Below, one piece after another: positions 42,977 to 50,700 of a stretch of 64,000 bases of DNA (positions are counted from its first letter, which is position 1; the number at the start of each line of letters is the position of its first letter). The stretch lies in contig JAFWJA010000015.1 in assembly GCA_017511805.1 (NCBI GenBank), positions 191,098 to 255,097 on the forward strand, read 5' to 3'. The notes under the pieces are model-generated. The model was not told the DNA's origin, made no database searches, and saw nothing but the letters and a program-made list of their open reading frames with translations. The translations under genes and the position numbers were made by a program. This stretch comes from Bacilli bacterium (GTDB taxonomy: Bacteria; Bacillota_I; Bacilli_A; RF39; UBA660).

Positions 42977-44349
42977 TATTTTTTATCTCCATAATAGTAA
43001 TAGTATTTACCATATGCTCCTTCAGTAGAATCTATCTTATTAACAATAAATCCTGATATAGGAGCATTAGCTTTAACTAATGTATTCTTAGTATTCATAA
43101 ATTCATTCTTAGGTGTCATTTTATTACTTGCTACTATAACAACACTATCTACTAATGCAGATAATATAATTGAATCTGGAAGACCAGAACAAGGAACACC
43201 ATCAAATATAATCTTATCAAAATGTTTTTTTAATTCTTTTATTAATTCTTTATTCTTAGTTGACGCTAATAACTCACTAGGATTTGGTGGTATAGTACCT
43301 CTAGTAATAACACTAACACCATCAACACTAGTCTTCTTAACATAATTTATATAGTTTTCAGGACTATCTAATAATAAATTAGAATATCCTCTAGTATTAT
43401 TAACTTTAAATATCTTATGTAGTCTACCTTTTCTCATATCAGCATCAATTATTAATACTCTCTTATTACTTTGAGCAAAACTTATACCTAAATTAGTACT
43501 AATAAAACTCTTACCTTCACCTGGAATAGAACTTGTTATTAACATAGTTCTAATAGTCTTATCAATAGAAGTAAACTCTAAATTAGTTCTAAATGTTTTA
43601 ATACTTTCACTTACAACAGATTTAGGATATTTTGCAAGTATAAGTTCGGTAGCACTAGAATTTTTCTTCTTTTTCTTAATCTTATCTATTCTACTTCTAA
43701 ATACTTTAGCAAGTATAGGTAATCCTAGCTCTTCTTCTATTTCGTCATGATATTTAATAGTATCATCAAAGTAGAATATAACAAATAATATACCAACAGA
43801 TAAGAATAAACCAATTGCAAATCCTAATACTAAGTCTCTTTTTAATGTATTATTAGCAACAGTTTTATTTACTTCAGGTTCTTCAACTATTCTTATATTA
43901 TTCATTTCATAAGTCTTAACTACTTCTTTTATAAACTCATCTGATACTGTTTTAGCTATTTCATATGCTCTTTTAGCACTAGAATCAGTTACAGTAATCT
44001 TAATTAATTGTAATTCATCTGGTGATGATACAGATATCTCACTAGATAACTTATTTAAATCATAATCTAAATTAAGTGCATTAATTGTATTATTTAATAC
44101 ATTTTTACCCTTAACTATAACAGTATAAGTAGTAACCATTCCCTTGTTAACATTAATATCATTTTGAGTCATTGTTACATCATTATTTGATCTAACTAAC
44201 GCAATAGTAGAATAAGTACTGTATTTTGGTGTTTTAATACAAGTATCATATATTGCAAAGCCCGCTACACATAAAGCAACTGCAATAATTACATAAAGGA
44301 TTTTATCTTTTATGAACCCTAAGAATTCTTTAATATTTATTTCTTCCAT
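42976..44349 (-). CDS. Fused polysaccharide co-polymerase and BY-kinase (CpsC-CpsD)
   Basis: Encodes 457 residues. The N-terminal Wzz-like module has membrane helices at about 16-34 and 170-190. The cytoplasmic kinase has Walker A in SSIPGEGKSFISTNL, Walker A' in VLIIDADMRKG and Walker B-like IIFDGVPCSG. The C-terminal Tyr cluster is GKYYYYYGDKK. In most Firmicutes these are two proteins; a single chain is the Wzc arrangement of proteobacteria. It controls polymer length and assembly with Wzy. Confidence 0.92.
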   Translation of the reverse strand: MEEINIKEFLGFIKDKILYVIIAVALCVAGFAIYDTCIKTPKYSTYSTIALVRSNNDVTMTQNDINVNKGMVTTYTVIVKGKNVLNNTINALNLDYDLNKLSSEISVSSPDELQLIKITVTDSSAKRAYEIAKTVSDEFIKEVVKTYEMNNIRIVEEPEVNKTVANNTLKRDLVLGFAIGLFLSVGILFVIFYFDDTIKYHDEIEEELGLPILAKVFRSRIDKIKKKKKNSSATELILAKYPKSVVSESIKTFRTNLEFTSIDKTIRTMLITSSIPGEGKSFISTNLGISFAQSNKRVLIIDADMRKGRLHKIFKVNNTRGYSNLLLDSPENYINYVKKTSVDGVSVITRGTIPPNPSELLASTKNKELIKELKKHFDKIIFDGVPCSGLPDSIILSALVDSVVIVASNKMTPKNEFMNTKNTLVKANAPISGFIVNKIDSTEGAYGKYYYYYGDKK

Positions 44350-44383
44350 TAAAAAAACTCCCCTTCTCTTTAGTCGAGTGAAT

Positions 44384-44428
44384 ATATTAGCATAAAACTA
44401 AAAAAAATGCAAATATTTATTGCATTTT
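44384..44428 (-). promoter_or_regulatory. Fused terminator and promoter of the CpsCD gene
   Basis: On the minus strand the stem 44404-44412 with 44420-44428 plus a T-run terminates the upstream gene. TTGCAT (44407-44412) in the descending arm and TAATAT (44384-44389), 17 bases apart, form the promoter for the kinase and cpsB. Confidence 0.75.
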
Positions 44429-45142
44429 TTTGTTATTTTTATTACGTATTTTAACCATTACAGCAGCAAGTGCTCCAACAACGGATATCATTAGTATTCT
44501 AGTAATAGCTCCTTTGTATGGATTTATTGTTGTTCCGCCCTCTTTATAGTTCTTAATTGTAAACGAATTTATTATGTTTTTAACTGAATCTGACTCTAAT
44601 TCTTCCATTGAACTAGCTGATAAAGAAACAGTATATATTTTATTATTTGAAATATATAAATATGCATCTGTATATGTTCTATATTCTAAAGAACCATACT
44701 CAAATATAATATGATAAGATCTATAATTATTCTTTGTAGATTTAATTATTTCTTTTTTCTTAACTCCCATACATATATATGAATTCGCATATTTTTCTAT
44801 TTCTTTTTCATTAATATCATCGCCATACATATCTTTTAAGTTCTTAATAATTAATTCTTTTTGATCTTCTTTAATATTACAACCAGAATCCGCTATTTCA
44901 TTAAGCATATCTTCTGTAAAATAATCAGAACTACCTTTTGTAAATGAAACTACAGTAATATTAATGGCATTACCATCATCATTCATAAATGTTTCATTAG
45001 AATCTATATCATAATCACCAGTATCTAAATTAGTAGCTTTATAGCCTTCTGGTATATCAATTGTATATTCATTGTTTGAATATGCTTTTACTGTACCTAT
45101 AAATATAAAGGTAACAAATAACGCTATTAATAATTTCTTCAT
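44417..45142 (-). CDS. Secreted, C-terminally membrane-anchored protein
   Basis: Encodes 241 residues. A signal peptide (about 1-20) precedes an outer domain (DIPEGYKATNLDTGDYDIDS, AINITVVSFTKG, three Cys) and a C-terminal membrane helix (about 210-230) with a positive tail. Not recognised; the strand pattern recalls small secreted alpha/beta domains. It has an extended -10 (TGATATAAT on the minus strand) within the 26-base gap after the LCP gene. Position between the LCP enzyme and the kinase suggests an envelope role. Confidence 0.65.
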   Translation of the reverse strand: MKKLLIALFVTFIFIGTVKAYSNNEYTIDIPEGYKATNLDTGDYDIDSNETFMNDDGNAINITVVSFTKGSSDYFTEDMLNEIADSGCNIKEDQKELIIKNLKDMYGDDINEKEIEKYANSYICMGVKKKEIIKSTKNNYRSYHIIFEYGSLEYRTYTDAYLYISNNKIYTVSLSASSMEELESDSVKNIINSFTIKNYKEGGTTINPYKGAITRILMISVVGALAAVMVKIRNKNNKKMQ

Positions 45143-45168
45143 ATCATCACCAATATAATTATATCATA

Positions 45169-46584
45169 TTATTGTAAATATTCTTTAATTTTTGCTTTAG
45201 CATTATTTACAGTTTCTTCATTTGGAATCATAACATATAATGGAAGATCTTCACCCATTGAATATGTAGGAAGCATTGCACCTTCTCCATCAAGAGATAT
45301 AGATTCAACAGTCCAACTAGTTAAATTACTTAATTCATATTTAGCTAGTTCTGTAATATCATCGTAACTAATATCTGTTTCAATAGTTCCTTCAGTATTC
45401 TTTAATATATCATTATATCTAATCATATATTTTGGATTAGTCATTTTCTCTACCACTTTAGTAATAACTTGTTGCTGATTTTCTCCTCTATGTCTATCTC
45501 CTGTTTCATATGTATATCTTTCTCTAGCAAATGCTAATGCACAAGTACCATCTAGATGTTGTTCTCCTTCAGTTATATGACAATTTTTATTAGTATGAGG
45601 TATATAATCTTTTTCAGATGTAATATCTATACCATCTATAGTATCTATTAACTTAATAACTGTTTGGAAGCTTACTTTAACAACATTATTAATTTTTACA
45701 TCTAATAGGTCTTGCATAGTATTTTTACTCATATCTATACCATATACACCAGCATGTGTTAATTTATCTTTAATACCTGTTGTACCATGTAATTGTACAT
45801 AATAATCTCTTGGTGTATTAACAAGTAATATTTTATGTGTTTTTGGATTAACAACTATAATTATATTAACATCACTTCTAGATACATCTGACACAGTACC
45901 TCTTGAATCAGTGCCACTAACATATAATACAAATGGATCTTTTGTATAATCTACAGTTTTAACTCTATTATCTTTTAATAAAACTCTAACTGTATACTTA
46001 TATATTACTTTATAATTCTTAACAAATTCATTCTCACTTTCTTCAAGCATATGTATATATGCTTCATTAACAACAACTGCATTTAACTCATTATTATATA
46101 AAGCTCCTATTAACGAACCAATATCATCATATGTACTCTTTTCAAAAGTCATTTTATTCTTTAATTCTTTTTCAGAATCATTAAGATTTAAATCAGTTCC
46201 CATAAATCCAATTTTTTTATCAGTTAAATCTAATATTTCACTATAATCAGTATTATCTAGTACTAATACACTATAATTTACAGTTTCCATTTTTAAATTA
46301 GTTATCTTCTTTAAAAACCCAATAGTAGTATCTGTAAATCTACATATTATTGTATATATAATTATTAATAAAGCACTAAATATTGCAAATGCTATTTTAG
46401 GACCTTTTCTAGTCTTCTTTCTAACTAATTTAAATATATTTAAAGCACCAAATAATATTACACCTGCTATAAAAGGTATTAAGTACTTATTTTCTAATAT
46501 ATTTAATTTATATACGTATATTATTACGAATATAGAACTAAATGCTAATAGTGATACTAATAGCCATTTTAGGAATCTTTTCAT
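45169..46584 (-). CDS. LytR-CpsA-Psr (LCP) family glycopolymer transferase
   Basis: Encodes 471 residues. Three membrane helices near the N-terminus (about 7-25, 34-50 and 67-87) are followed by an accessory domain. The LCP domain (about 225-400) includes RSDVNIIIVVNPKTHKILLV, NTPRDYYV and the CALAFARERYTYETGDRHRG block with key Arg residues. LCP enzymes attach lipid-linked glycopolymers to peptidoglycan. Here it likely anchors the polymer made by the adjacent locus. It has its own promoter at 46615-46642. Confidence 0.93.
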   Translation of the reverse strand: MKRFLKWLLVSLLAFSSIFVIIYVYKLNILENKYLIPFIAGVILFGALNIFKLVRKKTRKGPKIAFAIFSALLIIIYTIICRFTDTTIGFLKKITNLKMETVNYSVLVLDNTDYSEILDLTDKKIGFMGTDLNLNDSEKELKNKMTFEKSTYDDIGSLIGALYNNELNAVVVNEAYIHMLEESENEFVKNYKVIYKYTVRVLLKDNRVKTVDYTKDPFVLYVSGTDSRGTVSDVSRSDVNIIIVVNPKTHKILLVNTPRDYYVQLHGTTGIKDKLTHAGVYGIDMSKNTMQDLLDVKINNVVKVSFQTVIKLIDTIDGIDITSEKDYIPHTNKNCHITEGEQHLDGTCALAFARERYTYETGDRHRGENQQQVITKVVEKMTNPKYMIRYNDILKNTEGTIETDISYDDITELAKYELSNLTSWTVESISLDGEGAMLPTYSMGEDLPLYVMIPNEETVNNAKAKIKEYLQ

Positions 46585-46614
46585 AAACCCACTTCCTTTA
46601 TAAAAGTCTTTAAT

Positions 46615-46642
46615 ATTATACTTAAATATTGAATAAAATCAA
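46615..46642 (-). promoter_or_regulatory. Sigma-A promoter of the LCP gene
   Basis: On the minus strand TTGATT (46637-46642), 16-base spacer, TATAAT (46615-46620). It starts right after the VanZ-gene terminator. Confidence 0.75.
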
Positions 46643-46644
46643 GT

Positions 46645-46666
46645 AAAAACAGCTATTTCTTAGCTG
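46645..46666 (-). terminator. Rho-independent terminator of the VanZ-like gene
   Basis: On the minus strand CAGCTA (46661-46666) pairs with TAGCTG (46650-46655), then five T. Confidence 0.7.
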
Positions 46667-47078
46667 CCTTTAATTTACAAATTAATATACCTAATGAAGA
46701 ACCTGCTGTGTCAATAAAGACATCTAATACTTCTGCCGATCTTCCTTTAACAAATATTTGATGTATTTCATCAGAGATAGAATATAATATACAAATACCA
46801 ATAGATATTAAAATAGTCTTTTTATTTACATCATAAAAACATATTATAACTAATATACCTAATACTAAATATAAGAAAAAATGTGCACTTTTTCTAACTG
46901 GTTTAATAAACTGATTTAATTTGTCTTGATCTTTTATATTAAATACAGTACCAATAGTACTTTTTATAAAAGTATTACTAGTTTTAGTAGAATCATCTGC
47001 TTTTTGATGAGAAAACAAAAATATAATACTCATCCATACTAGAACAAGGATTATTTTAACGATTTTTTTCTTCTTCAT
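46653..47078 (-). CDS. VanZ-like membrane protein
   Basis: Encodes 141 residues with four membrane helices. The VanZ pattern is visible: WMSIIFLFSHQKADDSTKTS, VRKSAHFFLYLVLGIL and SDEIHQIFVKGRSAEVLDVF with DTAGSSLGI. Function is unclear; VanZ itself gives low-level teicoplanin resistance. The start overlaps a 37-residue ORF by 23 bases, and its ribosome binding site is weak, so translation may be coupled to that ORF. Confidence 0.9.
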   Translation of the reverse strand: MKKKKIVKIILVLVWMSIIFLFSHQKADDSTKTSNTFIKSTIGTVFNIKDQDKLNQFIKPVRKSAHFFLYLVLGILVIICFYDVNKKTILISIGICILYSISDEIHQIFVKGRSAEVLDVFIDTAGSSLGILICKLKAAKK

Positions 47079-47169
47079 AACTAGTTTTACTACTTATCCT
47101 TAAACTACAATATATAAAAGTAACTGTTAAAACTACAAAAATGTCTATCAGCAATATTCCTATTCTCAT
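47056..47169 (-). CDS. Small membrane ORF, 37 residues, upstream of VanZ
   Basis: Begins MRIGILLIDIFVVLTVTF: one hydrophobic helix followed by a charged tail. AGGAGAG precedes the ATG at a good distance, better than the ribosome binding site of the VanZ gene it overlaps. It may be a small membrane protein or a leader peptide that couples translation. Too short for homology to be judged. Confidence 0.45.
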   Translation of the reverse strand: MRIGILLIDIFVVLTVTFIYCSLRISSKTSYEEEKNR

Positions 47170-47224
47170 ATATTCTCTCCTATTATATATAATATTACTA
47201 CATTTATATAATTATGTAAAGTTA

Positions 47225-48157
47225 TTACTTTATTAAAAAATTCATTACTAAGTCAATAATTATTCCTTTTTCTTTAGGATTAGATTGTGCTATTAAAAGA
47301 GTTAAAGCTACTAATGTATTATTATCTAACACTCGTTTATTATTCTTAAGTAGTATATTATAGTATTCTAAGAAGTATATAAATAAAGTAGCTCCTATTC
47401 TTTTATTACCATCTATAAAAGTATGGTTCTTAATTATTAAATATAAGAAATTAGAAGCCTTTTCTTCTATAGTAGGATAAACATCTTCTCCTCCAAATGT
47501 TTGATATATATTATTAATTATAGATTTTAAACCTTGATTTCTTTCTAATGCAAATATATCACTATCATTATTAAATTTTAATAAACTAATTATATCTAAA
47601 CAGTTTTCGTAAGTAATCATATCATTAGATTTAGTACCTTTAGGTTTAACTACCTTTCTATGATCATAATCATCAAGTAAATCTAATGCACTAGAATATG
47701 AATTAATTACTTTAATTACCTCTTTAGCTTCTTCTCCAGTTATTTCATCTTCAATCCTACTAGCTATATCAATTAACTGAATTGTTTTTTCAAAATATTT
47801 TAATCTTTCTTCATTAACAGAATAACCTTTTATTAAATGGTCTTTTAACACTTTAGTTGCCCATTTTCTAAAGATTATACCATTTTTTGATTTAACTCGA
47901 TAACCTACACTGATAATTACATCTAGATTATATAAAATGATTGGTTTATCAGAATTAGGAATTTGCATTTTTTGCAAATTGCTTTCTTCATCTATTTCTC
48001 CTTCTTTTATAATATTTTTAATATGTCTTGATATAACAGATATATCTCTTTCAAATAAAGAAGACATTTGATCTTGTGTTAACCAAACAGTATCTTCATC
48101 CATATTAACTTCTAACTTAACCCCTTGATTTTCAAATAATATTATTTCATTTTTCAT
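47225..48157 (-). CDS. RhuM/Doc-type protein with Fic-like domain
   Basis: Encodes 310 residues. The N-terminal RhuM region (NEIILFENQGVKLEVNMDED and VWLTQDQMSSLFERDISVIS) includes an HTH-like segment. The C-terminal Doc/Fic domain has HTFIDGNKRIGA, the catalytic HxFxDGNKR motif. Such proteins are scattered accessory genes, often on islands; the Fic motif could transfer a phosphate or AMP to a target protein. A 17-base palindrome lies 29 bases before its ATG. It follows a nuclease remnant. Confidence 0.88.
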   Translation of the reverse strand: MKNEIILFENQGVKLEVNMDEDTVWLTQDQMSSLFERDISVISRHIKNIIKEGEIDEESNLQKMQIPNSDKPIILYNLDVIISVGYRVKSKNGIIFRKWATKVLKDHLIKGYSVNEERLKYFEKTIQLIDIASRIEDEITGEEAKEVIKVINSYSSALDLLDDYDHRKVVKPKGTKSNDMITYENCLDIISLLKFNNDSDIFALERNQGLKSIINNIYQTFGGEDVYPTIEEKASNFLYLIIKNHTFIDGNKRIGATLFIYFLEYYNILLKNNKRVLDNNTLVALTLLIAQSNPKEKGIIIDLVMNFLIK

Positions 48158-48185
48158 ATTAATCTCTCCTTTCTATTTTATTTGC

Positions 48186-48202
48186 GGTCGAAAATTTCGA
48201 CC
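48186..48202. repeat. 17-base perfect palindrome upstream of the RhuM gene
   Basis: GGTCGAAAATTTCGACC, with eight-base arms around a central A. It is GC-rich relative to its surroundings. With a TATAAT on the minus strand at 48215-48220, it would lie in the first 20 bases of the RhuM mRNA: an operator, an RNA hairpin or an element boundary. Confidence 0.75.
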
Positions 48203-48242
48203 TTAGAATTTTAAATTATATTTTGTAAAAAATAAAATATTC

Positions 48243-49148
48243 TCATTCATTTGTTTCAATATACATATTTAAATCTTCTTCAGTTGGTAGTTTTTTTATA
48301 TAATCAGATGGTATTTTATCTAATATTTTATAATCACTAACACCTACCGGTTTATTTATAAATTTAAGAGTATAATCAACTATTTCGTTGTTTTTATTTT
48401 GACATAATACTATACCTATAGATGGATTATCATTTTTACCTTTTACTTTTTCGTCCAATACTTGTAAATAAAAACCAATTTTACTACCATATTCTGGTTC
48501 AAAATCACCAACTTTTAATTCGACAGCAACATAGCATTTTAATTTTATATGATAAAAAAGTAAATCAATATAAAAGTCTTTATTACCCACTGTTAACTTA
48601 TATTGATTCCCAATAAAAGAAAAACCATCACCTAATTCTAACAAAACATTCTTTATTCTTTTTATCATCTCATTTTCAATCTCTTTTTCTTTAAAATCTT
48701 TTGTTAATCCAACTAGGTCAAATATATATGGATCTTTCATCATATATGATGCTAAATCACTATCTCGTTTTAACACTAAATCAAAATTATTATGTTTAAT
48801 TACACTTTTTTGTCTATAGTATAGATTTGTATCTATTTGAAGTATTAGTACACTTTTTGACCAACCCTTTTCTATACAAGTTTTCATATACCATTTTCTA
48901 ATATTTTTATCCTTAACTTTTTCTATTAAACTAACATTATGTTTCCATGGTAATTGTGCACCTAGGTGCACAAATTCAGAATCATCTTTATATTCTGAAT
49001 AAAAAGTCTTCATATACTTTAAATTTCTTATTGAAAATCCTTTTTGATTCGGATATGTAATTTTAAGTTCAAATGCTAATTTATCTAAAAATTTATTACC
49101 CCTCCTTTCTAAACAAATAAAAAAGGAGTATACCTCCTTTCTTTTCAA
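48243..49148 (-). pseudogene. PDDEXK nuclease (DUF1016/YhcG family), 5'-truncated
   Basis: The family sequence begins abruptly near 49109 at ERRGNKFLDKLAFELK and continues through FSIRNLKYMKTFY. The C-terminal nuclease core is present (GNKDFYIDLLFYHIKLKCYV, AVELKVGDFEPEY), with PDDEXK-like D, ExK. About 50-60 N-terminal residues expected for the family are missing. In their place is the terminator hairpin at 49119-49163; the only upstream start in frame is a TTG inside that hairpin. A deletion probably fused a terminator to the middle of the gene. The nuclease core itself is intact, so a non-standard start cannot be excluded. Confidence 0.65.
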
Positions 49149-49163
49149 AAGGAAGTATACTCC
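49119..49163 (-). terminator. Strong terminator after the retropepsin-like gene
   Basis: Two 16-base arms (49125-49140 and 49148-49163) carry the GGAGTATAC/GTATACTCC core. They pair fully in minus-strand RNA (one G-U pair) but have a mismatch in plus-strand RNA, so the element acts on the minus strand. A T-run follows at 49119-49124. Confidence 0.85.
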
Positions 49164-49294
49164 GCATCATGCATATTTTATTTCTTGCCTTAATAAAATA
49201 AACGTTATCGTTCCAAATTGTCATATTAACACTCGGCAATTAATTAATACAATTCAAGTATACCATACAAATATTCGTATTACAATATACATTT

Positions 49295-49753
49295 TTAATT
49301 TTCTTTAACAAAATCTATAACTCTAGTAGAAGGGAATCTAAAACTAAATACAGTTTTATCATCTACATTACTAATAGCAAAGTCTCCTAGTCCAATTATA
49401 TCCATACCTATTAAAATATCTATTCCTGGTCCCAAAGAACCACTAGATATCATTACATTCTCTATATTTAATCTATTTGGTAGACTAAGACTAATTATGT
49501 ACTTATTGGCCTTTATTTTGCCTCCAGCAGTATCTGCTATCATTTCTCCATGAATATCTAATCCTAGATCTTTAGCTAATTCATCAGATATAACTGTTAA
49601 ACTACTACCTGTATCCCATAAAGCAGTATATACATCCTTTTTCTTTTTAAAATTCTTATTAAACTTATCTGTACTATATATATTAACAGGACTAGTTAAT
49701 AACCCTAATCTCTTATTACTAGTAACAGTAAACGCAATTGGTTTTAATTTCAT
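49295..49753 (-). CDS. Retropepsin-like aspartyl protease
   Basis: Encodes 152 residues. The active-site motif ALWDTGSSLTVIS (Asp at about 47) and the ILIGMDIIGLGDF strand (about 113-125) are those of single-domain, dimerising retroviral-type aspartyl proteases. No signal peptide, so probably cytoplasmic. Substrate unknown. The ATG lies four bases after the DUF4145 gene, so the two are an operon, ended by the terminator at 49119-49163. Confidence 0.85.
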   Translation of the reverse strand: MKLKPIAFTVTSNKRLGLLTSPVNIYSTDKFNKNFKKKKDVYTALWDTGSSLTVISDELAKDLGLDIHGEMIADTAGGKIKANKYIISLSLPNRLNIENVMISSGSLGPGIDILIGMDIIGLGDFAISNVDDKTVFSFRFPSTRVIDFVKEN

Positions 49754-49756
49754 ATT

Positions 49757-50344
49757 TTATTCTTCACCTGAATACTTCTTTGCTTGATATGGCATTTCAT
49801 AAACAACTGCAATTATCATTTGAATAAAATTAATTAACTGTTCAGCATCATTTTTATTTAGTAGTACTATTTCATGATTTGCTTCATTTCCCTTTGTTCT
49901 AATAATATCTACCCAATTTTTGCAATTAGTAGGGACATAGTTATTTTCGTCTAGATAATTTACATATTCAGTAAAATTTTTATTCTCCTCAGCTCCACAA
50001 TTAACAGCTATATGCATTAATAATTTTCTGCAACACATACCTACAGAAGTGTATGCATTTACTTTCATGCATTTTTGCGCTTCATTATAAAGAGAATAAA
50101 TTAAATTATCTTCAAAGATTTCTTCATCAAATTTTTTTCCATATATTGGCCCAGGTATTTGCTCACCAATTCCAAAATAAGTAGGTTTATTACAATGATG
50201 ACAGATATAAATATAACCCGCACCATTTGAAGTTGATCCATTACTAGTTATATAATATCCTTCGTTTGAATTAATATCATTTCCACAATGCCCACATATA
50301 TAGTTTTTACTCATTATTTTTTGAACAAAATTCCAATAATTCAT
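49757..50344 (-). CDS. DUF4145 protein with N-terminal zinc ribbon
   Basis: Encodes 195 residues from the ATG at 50344, which follows AGAGGTGAT; a longer hydrophobic frame upstream is not coding. Zinc ligands CGHC (17-20) and CHHC (48-51) form an N-terminal ribbon. The helical DUF4145 domain follows (about 80-185), with MCCRKLLMHIAVNCGA and a conserved HE near GNEANHEIVLLN. DUF4145 occurs in restriction and defence-type proteins. Here it is paired with a retropepsin-like gene rather than a nuclease. Confidence 0.82.
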   Translation of the reverse strand: MNYWNFVQKIMSKNYICGHCGNDINSNEGYYITSNGSTSNGAGYIYICHHCNKPTYFGIGEQIPGPIYGKKFDEEIFEDNLIYSLYNEAQKCMKVNAYTSVGMCCRKLLMHIAVNCGAEENKNFTEYVNYLDENNYVPTNCKNWVDIIRTKGNEANHEIVLLNKNDAEQLINFIQMIIAVVYEMPYQAKKYSGEE

Positions 50345-50473
50345 TATATCACCTCTTTTTTGAATTATAATATATATTATTAAAAAAGAAAAGTATACAA
50401 AAAAATTCTTAATCACACGAAAAAAATTCTTATTTAATAATTTTAATTTTTAAATATTAGGTTTACATTACTA
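50345..50473. other. Intergenic, AT-rich
   Basis: Contains the likely promoter of the DUF4145 gene (a TATAAT on the minus strand just before its ribosome binding site). Nothing else is recognised between this and the ugd remnant. Confidence 0.4.
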
Positions 50474-50629
50474 CTATTTAATATACTCATCATTAATAGG
50501 AGATAACTTATCATTAACCATTTTTATTTTTTTACTGTCTATGACATATATTACTACTTCATACTTTTGACTTAACAAAGTACCAAGTGATAAACCAACA
50601 TAACCACATCATGCAACTGCTATCTTCAT
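50474..50629 (-). pseudogene. Remnant of UDP-sugar dehydrogenase (ugd-like) N-terminus
   Basis: Reading the minus strand from the ATG at 50629 gives MKIAVA, an in-frame TGA, then CGYVGLSLGTLLSQKYEVV and later KLSPINDEYIK before a TAG. This is the Rossmann start of UDP-glucose/UDP-ManNAc dehydrogenase (normally KIAVAGxGYVGLS). Only about 50 codons remain, and the Gly codon of the nucleotide loop has become a stop. The original ribosome binding site (TGGGGGA) is still in place. The capsule locus has therefore lost a uronic-acid pathway gene here. Confidence 0.85.
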
Positions 50630-50679
50630 ATATCCCCCACCAATCACTATATCCGTTATACTATAAATAAAACAAAAAA

Positions 50680-50700
50680 ACATACTAATTTTTAGTATGT
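50680..50700 (-). terminator. Terminator after wzx
   Basis: ACATACTAA (50680-50688) and TTAGTATGT (50692-50700) form a stem with T-rich sequence on both sides; it overlaps the wzx stop. Confidence 0.75.

Noticed and set aside
50627..50629. TGA in the ugd remnant as evidence for a TGA=Trp code
   Set aside because: TGA ends several intact genes here and the expected residue is Gly, not Trp.
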